Positions 23,662 through 31,412 of a stretch of 35,418 bases of DNA are shown here, piece by piece. The stretch is from Bacteroidales bacterium (GTDB lineage Bacteria > Bacteroidota > Bacteroidia > Bacteroidales > P3). Numbering within the stretch: the first letter of the stretch is position 1; every line of letters starts with the position of its first letter. The translations under genes were made by a program, and so were the position numbers. Below the pieces are notes generated by a model. The model was not told where the DNA came from and searched no databases. It saw nothing but the letters and a program-made list of their open reading frames with translations. The stretch lies in contig JAKSMQ010000018.1 of the NCBI GenBank assembly GCA_024400565.1, forward strand, positions 1 to 35,418. The letters are read 5' to 3'.

Positions 23662-24037
23662 GTAACTTGCGTCCCAGTATATTCTTCTATAGACAAATTC
23701 TAAGACTCAAACACACACTCCGTACTCGGCAAGCCCACCCTCTCGCTTGCCATAGGTCCTTTCTGCCAGCCTTACCCCTAGCATAATTTGAAATTCAACT
23801 GATAATTATCGGCTTTCGGACTTATTGTTATTTTATGACATTCCTTCGATTGGGTAGGGATATCGATCTTGTTTGATAGCATTTGATTTGATTCATATGT
23901 GTTCCTAGGCTTACCCATTCGGCTACCATTCCTCCTCAATGTCTCGTAAAAGAATTCCAAATCGAATAATCAATGGTTTGGTAAATTTTCTTTTCGGGGT
24001 TGTGATTTTTTCTGTACGATAATCGTTTAATAAGGAC
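23662..24037. other. Intergenic region ahead of the sigma factor module
   Basis: These 376 bp carry no convincing gene. I see neither a TAnnTTTG promoter nor a clear terminator. The sequence becomes AT-rich towards the sigma factor gene, and any promoter for it may be of an ECF type that I cannot identify from one example. Confidence 0.6.
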
Positions 24038-24526
24038 ATGAAAATCGAAAACAGAAGTCAACATCCGTTCTTAACCCTCCTGGACCAACATCATCGAGCT
24101 ATTGACAAATTATGCTGGGCCTTTGCCAGAGGTAATGAGATGGATTATGAAGACTTGAGGCAGGATGCGATAGTTAACCTATGGGTCGGTTGGAAAAATT
24201 ATAAGCCGTTATGCCAATCTGTTACGTGGGTGTGGCGCATTGTGTTGAATACCTGTATCAGTTGGCAACGCCGAAACCGAAGATACCAAAGTATCAATAG
24301 TATTTCGTATGCCGACTATTCGGATGATTCAACCGAAACCTATCTGCATCAGGAACTATCTGAACTTATCGCCCTCTTGCCTGAGAAAGACCAGCAGTTA
24401 TTAGCATTATATATGGATGGTTGGAAATTACAGGAGATTGCGCAGATGTTATCAACTACTGAAACAAATATTCAAACACGTATTTATAGGATAAAGAAAC
24501 AAATAAATAGACTTTCAAATGAATAA
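24038..24526 (+). CDS. ECF-type RNA polymerase sigma factor
   Basis: This 162-residue sigma-70 family protein has region 2 at about residues 8-85 (DQHHRAIDKLCWAFARGNEMDYEDLRQDAIVNLWVGWKNY, then VTWVWRIVLNTCISWQRRN). Region 4 lies at about 105-160 (LSELIALLPEKDQQLLALYMDGWKLQEIAQMLSTTETNIQTRIYRIKKQI), with the helix-turn-helix at its end. Regions 1 and 3 are absent, as expected for extracytoplasmic-function sigma factors. It overlaps the next gene by 8 bp, the usual arrangement with a membrane regulator. Its codon use is more AT-rich than its hisS-side neighbours. Targets are unknown; the downstream secreted protein and lipoprotein are the obvious candidates. Confidence 0.92.
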   Translation: MKIENRSQHPFLTLLDQHHRAIDKLCWAFARGNEMDYEDLRQDAIVNLWVGWKNYKPLCQSVTWVWRIVLNTCISWQRRNRRYQSINSISYADYSDDSTETYLHQELSELIALLPEKDQQLLALYMDGWKLQEIAQMLSTTETNIQTRIYRIKKQINRLSNE

Positions 24527-24905
24527 CTACGAAGAAATTATAGAACAGATACACGAGTCAAACATGCATAAGCGTGAGTCTGAACAGAATCTGGCTCCAT
24601 CTAGAACCCACCAACTTTGGATCAAAATGGCCCTAGCTGCGTCTTTGGCATGTGTCGTTTGTCTATCTGTATTTATTATAGGCAATCCAAATAATCAACC
24701 CCAACCTTTTGAAATTGCCAGGATTGAAGACCCTGATCAATTTGAAAATATGTGTCAGCCAGATGTAAAACCATCAGAACCGCAAGCAACAACATCCATG
24801 CGGAGTAACCCTAAAGATGACAAGCTAATAGTAGTATGTCAGAATGATTGTGATGTTGAAGATGTTTTGCAAAGATTTGAACAAACATTGTCTACTCTTA
24901 ATTAA
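24519..24905 (+). CDS. Single-pass membrane protein, putative anti-sigma factor
   Basis: This 128-residue protein has a soluble N-terminal segment of about 33 residues and one membrane helix (about 34-55, IKMALAASLACVVCLSVFII). A polar extracytoplasmic part of about 70 residues follows. Topology and the 8-bp overlap with the sigma factor gene suggest it holds that sigma factor at the inner membrane. The N-terminal segment is shorter than a classical anti-sigma domain and lacks the HxxxCxxC zinc motif. The function is therefore argued from position, not from sequence. Confidence 0.7.
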   Translation: MNNYEEIIEQIHESNMHKRESEQNLAPSRTHQLWIKMALAASLACVVCLSVFIIGNPNNQPQPFEIARIEDPDQFENMCQPDVKPSEPQATTSMRSNPKDDKLIVVCQNDCDVEDVLQRFEQTLSTLN

Positions 24906-24912
24906 GAATATT

Positions 24913-25428
24913 ATGAAACGATTTTTATTTACTATTGCATTTGTGCTGAGCACTCTTCCTGTATTGTGTCAGACAGCAATATTCAATCATTACAGGAATC
25001 GACCCGGAGTTCAGGCATCCGTAATCAAAAACTATGATATTGGAAACCACACCAAAGTAACCGTTACTATGCTCGAGGCAGCAGACAAGGCTACATATAT
25101 TGAATTAAAGGAAGAGATAAAGTCCATGGGTTCCGTTGATAAAAAGGGCAACTCCCCAGAAACCAACAAGACGCCTTTTAACATAGGAAAGGTTAACTCG
25201 CTAACAATGAATGTCTCAGTAGTAAATAAAGAATCTGGTACTAGTTCAACCCATTCTCCTTATCATCAGGTTGACATTCAAAGTATAGCTCCTTTCCCTG
25301 GGGATGTGGGTGAGTATTTGGTTTGTGGGTCGGATAAAACCGTGACTATATTGGTATTTCATTGCCCAGACCATGACACTTACCAACGAATTATGAAATA
25401 CGTCCTAATTAATTCCATTAGAAAATAG
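24913..25428 (+). CDS. Small secreted protein in the sigma factor module
   Basis: This is a 171-residue protein when started at ATG 24913, seven bases after the previous stop. That start gives a clean signal peptide (MKRFLFTIAFVLSTLPVLCQ). A longer frame beginning at 24844 would bury the signal and overlap the upstream gene. The mature part begins IFNHYRNRPGVQASVIKNYDIG and ends with a conserved-looking YQRIMKYVLINSI. Size, signal and place behind an ECF sigma factor recall the DUF4252 proteins of Bacteroidales, but I cannot confirm membership. Probably periplasmic or surface-exposed. Confidence 0.72.
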   Translation: MKRFLFTIAFVLSTLPVLCQTAIFNHYRNRPGVQASVIKNYDIGNHTKVTVTMLEAADKATYIELKEEIKSMGSVDKKGNSPETNKTPFNIGKVNSLTMNVSVVNKESGTSSTHSPYHQVDIQSIAPFPGDVGEYLVCGSDKTVTILVFHCPDHDTYQRIMKYVLINSIRK

Positions 25429-25471
25429 CACGCTCTTTTCATCTCTAATTATTAATTCAAATACCTCTATT

Positions 25472-25930
25472 ATGAAAAGAACAGATAATAAACTCGTACT
25501 TAAGGTGGTTTTAGGCACCTTCATGTCTCTTTTGGTATTGTCCATCGCATCTTGCCAGAAGGAAGACTTAACCTCAACTGTAGCCGCTACCAATGTTGAC
25601 TCCGAACCGACAACAATTTCTGCCAAGTCTGCAGACTGCGATACTATCAATTTCGGAGGCAGATACAAGGGTGTCAAATATGATGTCGTTATAGTAATCG
25701 ATCGTGATAACAACACGTTCTCGTTTGAAGGAGACGTGACCATTGATGGTTCAACATATCATATTCATGGTATTGGAGACGTCGAGGTAAGGAATTTCAA
25801 TGGCTCTATTACTGATGCAAATGGAAATGCTGTATCTCTGACAGACTATTGGTTGGACATTATTTATAATGCTCTCGATCTTACTGGGTTTGTAGAGCAA
25901 CAGATAGTCAATAGTATTAATATTCAATAA
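25472..25930 (+). CDS. Small lipoprotein in the sigma factor module
   Basis: This 152-residue protein has a type II signal ending at lipobox SIASC (about residues 25-29, MSLLVLSIASCQKED). The mature part is acidic and beta-rich (YDVVIVIDRDNNTFSFEGDVTIDGSTYHIHGIGDVEV). No family is recognised. It begins 43 bp after the preceding gene and shares its AT-rich composition, so it is likely the last gene of the sigma factor module and possibly its output. Confidence 0.72.
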   Translation: MKRTDNKLVLKVVLGTFMSLLVLSIASCQKEDLTSTVAATNVDSEPTTISAKSADCDTINFGGRYKGVKYDVVIVIDRDNNTFSFEGDVTIDGSTYHIHGIGDVEVRNFNGSITDANGNAVSLTDYWLDIIYNALDLTGFVEQQIVNSINIQ

Positions 25931-25965
25931 CATTTCTTTGGATAGAAAAGGTGGAGCTATTTTTG

Positions 25966-26000
25966 GTAATAGGGGATTCCTCTCGGAACGCCCCTATTAC
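25966..26000 (+). terminator. Hairpin after the lipoprotein gene
   Basis: A perfect 10-bp stem gtaatagggg/cccctattac encloses a 15-nt loop 35 nt after the stop codon. No T-run follows, so termination is possible but not typical. Confidence 0.4.
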
Positions 26001-26102
26001 GCCTGACCTATTGGCGAAATTAGTCAAGAGTATATCTGTTCTTGATAAAAATTACGGGCAATTCACGAGCATATCTGTTGTGTAGCAGGCATGGCTCCTA
26101 AG

Positions 26103-26232
26103 GTCCACCTAGCGTCCACCTAGCGTCCACTTAACGTCCACCTAGCGTCCACTTAGCGTCCACTTAGCATCGGAGTAGCGTCCCGAATCGGGCTCGAAAG
26201 TGGACGCTAGGCCGATGCTATACGGATTCTAC
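26103..26232. repeat. 11-bp tandem array with inverted partner
   Basis: The motif gtccac recurs at 26103, 26114, 26125, 26136, 26147 and 26158, exactly 11 bp apart (unit gtccacYtagc). Two degenerate units follow in the same phase. After a 15-nt loop the inverted units gtggacgctag, gccgatgctat and acggattctac occupy 26200-26232. They pair best with the last, degenerate left units (ttagcatcgga, gtagcgtcccg). Confidence 0.8.
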
Positions 26233-26459
26233 CCTTAGCCTAAGGGGTGACAATCGATACAGAACCGCTCAACTACAGAATTCTATATCTATCGAAATTT
26301 CCTCCTTCAAAAGTAGTATGAAGGACATTCGAAATAGGGTCGACCCAAGGACAATCGCGGACTGGACGTGGGCCGAACCCAGGCCGATATACAGTTCTAT
26401 ATAATATCCATGTCTTTTCCTGAAATTGCTTGTCACTTTTCTATATCGCTTGGCTTCTG

Positions 26460-26467
26460 TATCTTTG
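26460..26467 (+). promoter_or_regulatory. Distal -7 box upstream of tatA
   Basis: TGTATCTTTGCA is a full -7 consensus located 270 bp before tatA and 160 bp before a second such box. The sequence between the two boxes has no open frame. Confidence 0.5.
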
Positions 26468-26597
26468 CAAAAAGATGTGATTGATAGTTTCTTTTAATAG
26501 ATTGATTATTTATAAAATCATAGTTCGTAATTGGCGTGTACAACTCGTTGAAAGAAAAATAAATCCATTAATTCTTCCCGCCAAGGTAGGAAAAGAT

Positions 26598-26628
26598 TTT
26601 GCTATTTGAAATAATGGTCGTATCTTTG
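26598..26628 (+). promoter_or_regulatory. Proximal promoter of tatA-tatC
   Basis: TTTG at 26598-26601 and TATCTTTG at 26621-26628 are separated by 19 nt, a canonical Bacteroidota promoter, about 108 nt before the tatA ATG. Confidence 0.7.
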
Positions 26629-26736
26629 CAATTTGAAAGGACTATGGGTCTGTGTGGCTTTCTGTTTGATTACGAGGGGTAAGCCAAGTGTCCTGTCTGA
26701 AAATGCAACTGATTAACTGATAATACCTTTTATTGT

Positions 26737-26943
26737 ATGAACTTATTGATGGTCGGAACTTCTGAAATTATTATTATCCTTCTGATTGTATTGGTTTTTT
26801 TTGGCGGCAAGAAGATTCCTGAGCTGATGAAGGGTTTGGGTAAGGGTGTGAAGGAATATAAGAACGCGATGAATGGCGTTGAAGAAGAGGTGAAGAAGGC
26901 TGCTAACGACGTTCAGAAGGACGACGATACCAAGCAAGCATAA
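26737..26943 (+). CDS. tatA: Twin-arginine translocase subunit TatA/E
   Basis: This 68-residue protein has the TatA layout. A short N-terminal membrane helix ([19 protein letters not shown]) is followed by the [24 protein letters not shown] hinge and amphipathic helix, then a charged tail. TatA forms the pore element that moves folded proteins across the inner membrane. tatC starts 3 bp after its stop codon. No separate tatB is seen, which fits two-component Tat systems. Confidence 0.96.
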   Translation: MNLLMVGTSEIIIILLIVLVFFGGKKIPELMKGLGKGVKEYKNAMNGVEEEVKKAANDVQKDDDTKQA

Positions 26944-26946
26944 TCG

Positions 26947-27759
26947 ATGTCGCAGTCGAACAGTAGCGACAATACCTTCTGGGGACATCTGGAGGTGTTT
27001 CGTTGGGTGATAATACGCAGCCTGTTGGTGTTGACGGCGGTAGCCATAGGTGCTTTCTGCTTCAAGGATTTCCTTTTTAACGGACTGGTGCTGGCTCCTA
27101 TGCGGCAGGATTTCATTACCTATAGAGGCTTGTGCTGGCTGGCATCCGCAACGGGTATGCCTGATTTGTGTCCCGATATCAGTCAGGTTGAGCTGATTAA
27201 TATCAACCTTGCCTCTCAGTTTTTTATTCACATGGAGATGGCTGGGGTTGTGGCTCTTGTGGTTACATTCCCTTATCTGATTACTGAGCTATGGCTGTTT
27301 GTGAAACCTGCTCTCTATCAGAAGGAACGGGGTGCTGCCGTGAGTGCTGTGGTAAGCTTTGTGCTGTTGTTTTTTGCAGGTGTGGCTGTCTCGTATTTCA
27401 TCATCTTCCCGCTCACGCTCAACTTCCTCGGCAACTACCAGGTGAGTGAGGCTGTGGCGAATCAGATTTCGCTCAATTCGTATATCAGTTCGTTCCTCTC
27501 TCTGATGTTTATGATGGGAGTGGTGTTCGAGATGCCTGTTGTGGCTTATTTCTTTGCACGTATTGGCGTGCTGAAGAGCAGTCTGCTCAAACACTACCGC
27601 AAGATTGCCATCGTGGTCATTATGATTCTGGCGGCGGTAATAACTCCCAGCGGAGATGCCTTTACGATGATGATGGTAGTGGTACCGCTAATGCTTCTGT
27701 ATGAGTTGAGTACAGGCGTTGTAAGACGAGTGGAGAGCCGTAGGGCTGACCGGGAATGA
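26947..27759 (+). CDS. tatC: Sec-independent protein translocase TatC
   Basis: TatC recognises twin-arginine signal peptides at the inner membrane. The 270-residue protein begins with the family-typical FWGHLEVFRWVIIRSLLVL and has six predicted membrane helices. Signatures include FPYLITELWLFVKPALYQKER and FLLFFAGVAVSYFIIFPLTLNFL, then LSLMFMMGVVFEMPVVAYFFARIGV and a final VVIMILAAVITPSGDAFTMMMVVVPLMLLYELS. It is co-transcribed with tatA. Confidence 0.97.
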   Translation: MSQSNSSDNTFWGHLEVFRWVIIRSLLVLTAVAIGAFCFKDFLFNGLVLAPMRQDFITYRGLCWLASATGMPDLCPDISQVELININLASQFFIHMEMAGVVALVVTFPYLITELWLFVKPALYQKERGAAVSAVVSFVLLFFAGVAVSYFIIFPLTLNFLGNYQVSEAVANQISLNSYISSFLSLMFMMGVVFEMPVVAYFFARIGVLKSSLLKHYRKIAIVVIMILAAVITPSGDAFTMMMVVVPLMLLYELSTGVVRRVESRRADRE

Positions 27760-27814
27760 GACCTGTGGAGGAAAACATTTTTTGCCATTCCTCTTCGGAT
27801 TGATTTTTTTTATG

Positions 27815-27822
27815 TATCTTTG
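27815..27822 (+). promoter_or_regulatory. -7 box for the S9 peptidase operon
   Basis: TGTATCTTTGCA lies about 113 nt before the ATG at 27936. A -33 TTTG at the normal distance is not evident. Confidence 0.6.
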
Positions 27823-27935
27823 CATTTCAATCGCAGATGATACGAATGCTATAGCTATGTGAGTGACAGGTTTTTGGGCGCGGGCTTTGCGTATTCTGCT
27901 GCTTATAATATTAATGATAATAAAGAAATAATATA

Positions 27936-30089
27936 ATGAAAAAGACATTCTTCTTCTTAATGGTTCTGAGTCTGGCCTTCTCGGCGGCAGCCCAGAACAA
28001 GATGATCAGCTCAAAACAGCTGATGAGCCGAGAACTCAGACCCAGCTACCCGATGAGAGGATTTACCTTTGTGACGGGTACCAATCAGATTGCCTATGTG
28101 CAGGATACCATTCTTTATGCTGCTTCCTTCGCAAAGGGCAACCTGGGCAAGGCTAAAGCCGTAGTAACCCTCTCCCAGCTGAACAAGGCTCTGATTGCCG
28201 CAGAGGGTACAAAGCTGACCTATATCCCCAAGGTGGATTTTCTCAATGCAAAAGAGTTTACCTTTACCTCGTACAACGACATCTGGATTTACAATACAGC
28301 CAAGAAGACTGTTACCCGCAAGGGTACCGCTATGGCTGGAAGCGATCTGAACGTGGCGTCGATGCGCTATGCCTACAGCAAGGATGGCTCTACGCTTGTT
28401 ATTAACGACCACGGCAAGGAGTATACCTACGGCGACGGCGGCATGGATGTGGTTTATGGTCAGAGTGTACATCGCAACGAGTTTGGTATCAACGGCGGTA
28501 CCTTCTGGTCTCCCAAGGGCAACAAGCTTGCATTCTACCGCATGGACCAGAGCATGGTTGCCGACTATCCTATGGTAAAGACCAGCAACAAGGGTATTGC
28601 TGTTACCCAGCCTTTCAAGTATCCCATGGCAGGCGAGAAGAGTCACCATGTTACCGTCGGAATCTGGGATGCTGCTACCGGCAAGGAACTTTATCTCCAG
28701 ACCCGAAAGGATAATTCTGTTGCTGAATGCGAGAATTATCTTACCAATCTTACCTGGAGCCCCGATGAGAAATATCTCTATATCGCCAAGATTAACCGCC
28801 AGCAGAACCACATGTGGCTTGAGCGCTACAACGTGGAAACGGGCAAGCTTGACAAAGTGCTCTTCGAAGAACAGAACTCCCGTTATGTAGAACCCTGCGA
28901 GGGTCTGTATTTCGTTCCCGGCAACGACAACCAGTTCCTTTGGTTCAGCATGCGCGACGGCTACAAGCATCTCTATCTCTACAATACCGATGGAGAAATG
29001 ATCCGTCAGATTACCCATGGAGAATATGAAGTGGAGCAGTTCCTCGGCTTTGATGCCAAGAGTGAGAACTTCTTTGTCGGAGCCAACAAAGAGAACCTTA
29101 TCGGTTGTGCCGTATATAAGGTAAATCTTGCTAGCGGCGAGATGAAACGTGTTACCAGCAAAGAAGGTACCCACATGGTTGTTATCAACAAGGAAGGTAC
29201 CCAGCTGATTGACTATTATTCTTCGGTTGATGTTCCTGCACGTGCGGTAGCTATTGATATTGCCAGCGGTAAGGAGGTAGAACTCTATAATGTAGCCAAT
29301 CCTTTGGCCGATTATGCTATGCCTGAGATAAAGATGGGTTCCATTAAGGCTGACGACGGCAAGACCGATCTTTATTACCGTATGATCCTTCCTCCCAATA
29401 TGGAACCAGGCAAGAAATATCCTACCCTCGTATATGTGTATGGTGGTCCCCACTCTCAGTTGGTAACCGACAGTTGGTTGGGTGGAGGAAATCCCTATTT
29501 CCTTTTCCTTGCACAACAGGGATATGTAGTATTTACTCTCGACAATCGTGGTACCGACAACCGTGGCTTTGAGTTTGAGAGCTGCACCCATCGTCAGCTG
29601 GGAACCCTGGAGATGGCCGACCAGATGGCAGGTGTACGCTTCCTTCAGCAGCAGCCTTTCGTGGACAAAGACCGTATGGGCGTTGAAGGATGGAGTTTTG
29701 GCGGTTTCATGACCATCAGCCTTAAGCTGGCTCATCCCGAAGTCTTTAAGGTTGCCTGCGCTGGCGGCCCTGTAATCGACTGGAAATGGTACGAGATTAT
29801 GTACGGCGAGCGTTATATGGATATGCCCGAAGAGAATCCAGAGGGATACAAGAACAACAGTCTTCTCCGTAAGGCAAAAGATTTAGAGGGTCGTCTGCTC
29901 GTTATCCATGGGGCAGAAGATAATACCGTTGTATGGCAGCATAGCATAGAGTTTATTGAGGCTTGTATCAAGGCTGGCAAACAGGTGGACTATTTCTTCT
30001 ATCCTCACCACGAACATAATGTTTTGGGATACGACCGCGTCCATCTCTATGAGAAGATGTTTGACTACTACGAGACTCATCTTAAATAG
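27936..30089 (+). CDS. DPP-IV-type prolyl oligopeptidase family S9 protease
   Basis: This 717-residue protein has a signal peptide (about 1-19, FSAAAQ). An eight-bladed-propeller DPP-IV N-terminal domain spans about residues 60-460 (for example TFWSPKGNKLAFYRMDQSMV and YVEPCEGLYFVPGNDNQFLW). An alpha/beta hydrolase domain follows (YPTLVYVYGGPHSQLV). The catalytic triad is visible as Ser587 in GWSFGGF, Asp662 in GAEDNTV and His694 in HHEHNVLG. The spacings of 75 and 32 residues are close to those of DPP-IV. Such enzymes release dipeptides, usually X-Pro, from peptides in the periplasm or at the surface. It heads an operon with a TPR protein. Confidence 0.94.
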   Translation: MKKTFFFLMVLSLAFSAAAQNKMISSKQLMSRELRPSYPMRGFTFVTGTNQIAYVQDTILYAASFAKGNLGKAKAVVTLSQLNKALIAAEGTKLTYIPKVDFLNAKEFTFTSYNDIWIYNTAKKTVTRKGTAMAGSDLNVASMRYAYSKDGSTLVINDHGKEYTYGDGGMDVVYGQSVHRNEFGINGGTFWSPKGNKLAFYRMDQSMVADYPMVKTSNKGIAVTQPFKYPMAGEKSHHVTVGIWDAATGKELYLQTRKDNSVAECENYLTNLTWSPDEKYLYIAKINRQQNHMWLERYNVETGKLDKVLFEEQNSRYVEPCEGLYFVPGNDNQFLWFSMRDGYKHLYLYNTDGEMIRQITHGEYEVEQFLGFDAKSENFFVGANKENLIGCAVYKVNLASGEMKRVTSKEGTHMVVINKEGTQLIDYYSSVDVPARAVAIDIASGKEVELYNVANPLADYAMPEIKMGSIKADDGKTDLYYRMILPPNMEPGKKYPTLVYVYGGPHSQLVTDSWLGGGNPYFLFLAQQGYVVFTLDNRGTDNRGFEFESCTHRQLGTLEMADQMAGVRFLQQQPFVDKDRMGVEGWSFGGFMTISLKLAHPEVFKVACAGGPVIDWKWYEIMYGERYMDMPEENPEGYKNNSLLRKAKDLEGRLLVIHGAEDNTVVWQHSIEFIEACIKAGKQVDYFFYPHHEHNVLGYDRVHLYEKMFDYYETHLK

Positions 30090-30097
30090 ACAATACA

Positions 30098-30649
30098 ATG
30101 AAAAGGATCTTCGTTATTCTGTCGTTAACCTTCGGTATGACTATGTCCCTTTGGGCTCAGTCTTCTCCGATGTTAGTAATGACGGCGCTATACAAAAGCG
30201 CATACCTTCATCAGAAGGACCATCGTCCCGACGATGCTATGCTTTGTCTCAATGCGTTGCTCTCGATCGACAGCAACTTGGTACAGGCTATAGCTCTCAA
30301 GGGTTATGTATACGAGGATTCTTATGCCAACTACGATTCTGCAATCATCTGCTACAACCGAGTTGCCGAACTGGCTCCCCGATATGCCCAGAACTATGTA
30401 AATATCGGGCATATTCACTACATCCAGGGTCGATATAAAGAGGCTGTTAATAGTCTGGAGAAAGCAATTGAGATAGACTCCAACTACGCGGATGCCTATT
30501 TCAACCTTGGGCTCATTGCCAATGAGCAGCATTATCTTAAGGATGCTATTACGTATATGAGAAAGGGCATAGAAAAGGGGTCGGCAGCAGCACGGCGATG
30601 GGTGGATGAATACGAAGAGAAACTGGCCTCAGGCAAGGCTGATGAGTAG
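30098..30649 (+). CDS. Secreted TPR-repeat protein
   Basis: This 183-residue protein has a signal peptide (about 1-20, MSLWAQ) followed by tetratricopeptide repeats. Clear repeats are at about 70-100 (NYDSAIICYNRVAELAPRYAQNYVNIG) and about 104-137 (GRYKEAVNSLEKAIEIDSNYADAYFNLGLIA), with a further one near 140-170. TPRs mediate protein-protein contacts; the partner is unknown. It begins 8 bp after the S9 peptidase stop, so the two are co-expressed and it may assist that peptidase or an envelope complex. Confidence 0.9.
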   Translation: MKRIFVILSLTFGMTMSLWAQSSPMLVMTALYKSAYLHQKDHRPDDAMLCLNALLSIDSNLVQAIALKGYVYEDSYANYDSAIICYNRVAELAPRYAQNYVNIGHIHYIQGRYKEAVNSLEKAIEIDSNYADAYFNLGLIANEQHYLKDAITYMRKGIEKGSAAARRWVDEYEEKLASGKADE

Positions 30650-30678
30650 GTTATTGAAGAGAAAAGAAATAATATATC

Positions 30679-30698
30679 GGGGTGAAACCTTTCATCCC
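30679..30698 (+). promoter_or_regulatory. Leader hairpin ahead of riboflavin synthase
   Basis: ggggtgaaa and tttcatccc form a 9-pair stem (one G-T) with a 2-nt loop, 18 nt before the ribE ATG. There is no T-run. It lacks the conserved boxes of the FMN riboswitch, so only a simple hairpin is claimed. Confidence 0.35.
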
Positions 30699-30715
30699 TA
30701 AAAACAATAAAAAGC

Positions 30716-31321
30716 ATGTTTACAGGAATTATAGAAAAGACCGCAAAGGTGGTCAATATAGAACAGGAAGGTACTAATTTCCATTTTACTCTAGAGGTAG
30801 ACTTTGCTGACGAGCTGGCTATCGACCAAAGCATGGCTCACGATGGTTGCTGTCTTACTGTGGTTAAAGTCGATAAAGAGAAAAAGCAATATGTAGTAAC
30901 TGCTATGACTGAGACCATGCAGAAGACTTGTCTTGGGCAATGGAAGGTTGGAACTGAGGTAAATGTAGAACGTTCTATGAGAATGGATGGCCGTTTTGAC
31001 GGTCATATCGTTCAGGGTCATGTAGACCAGACTGCTATCTGTTCGAAGGTAGTGGATGAGAATGGTAGTTGGCGCTACTATTTTACCTATGATCACGAGA
31101 ATGCTCCCAGTATTACGGTACCCAAGGGCTCTATCAGTATCAATGGTGTCAGTCTTACGGTAGTAGACTCCGAGAAAGGTATGTTCTCTGTTGCTATCAT
31201 CCCTTATACCCACGAGGTGACCAATTTCCACAACTTCCAGCCTGGTACAGTTGTCAATATTGAGTTTGATGTATTCGGGAAATATGTACAACGTCTGATG
31301 GAACAGTATATGGCCAAATAA
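30716..31321 (+). CDS. ribE: Riboflavin synthase, alpha chain
   Basis: It converts two 6,7-dimethyl-8-ribityllumazines to riboflavin and a pyrimidine, the last step of vitamin B2 synthesis. The 201-residue protein starts with the hallmark MFTGIIEKTAKV. It consists of two similar lumazine-binding barrels, about 1-97 and 98-190, each with the V(A/S)xxGxxLTV-type core (HDGCCLTVV and INGVSLTVV). The GRFDGHIVQGHVDQ motif sits at the domain boundary. It follows the TPR gene by 66 bp and may share its transcript. Confidence 0.96.
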   Translation: MFTGIIEKTAKVVNIEQEGTNFHFTLEVDFADELAIDQSMAHDGCCLTVVKVDKEKKQYVVTAMTETMQKTCLGQWKVGTEVNVERSMRMDGRFDGHIVQGHVDQTAICSKVVDENGSWRYYFTYDHENAPSITVPKGSISINGVSLTVVDSEKGMFSVAIIPYTHEVTNFHNFQPGTVVNIEFDVFGKYVQRLMEQYMAK

Positions 31322-31412
31322 AGCCCCCCTGGTTCGAACATAAATGAGTCATCCTTCTTCACAGAGGATGCCTTTATTATTAACAGCTTTATGAAAAAAA
31401 GTAGGGAAATGA

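Larger units (their letters stand above)
25931..26736. other. Gene-free region with 11-bp repeats and two promoters
   Basis: These 806 bp contain no convincing gene. They hold a perfect 10-bp hairpin (25966-26000), the strongest 11-bp tandem array of the window (26103-26232) and an inverted repeat at about 26294-26336. Loosely 11-phased sequence follows at about 26341-26400, then two Bacteroidota -7 boxes (26460-26467 and 26621-26628) ahead of tatA. Confidence 0.7.

Noticed and set aside
24844-24912. 23-residue N-terminal extension of the secreted protein after the anti-sigma candidate
   Set aside because: It overlaps the upstream gene and would hide a good signal peptide starting at 24913.
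26103-26168. CRISPR array
   Set aside because: The repeat unit is 11 bp without spacers, and no cas gene is nearby. It is a simple tandem array.
28011-29735. 574-codon open frame on the minus strand
   Set aside because: It is antisense to the S9 peptidase, whose catalytic triad is intact on the plus strand.
30650-30715. FMN riboswitch before ribE
   Set aside because: Only one short hairpin is present. The leader is too short and the conserved FMN aptamer boxes are missing.
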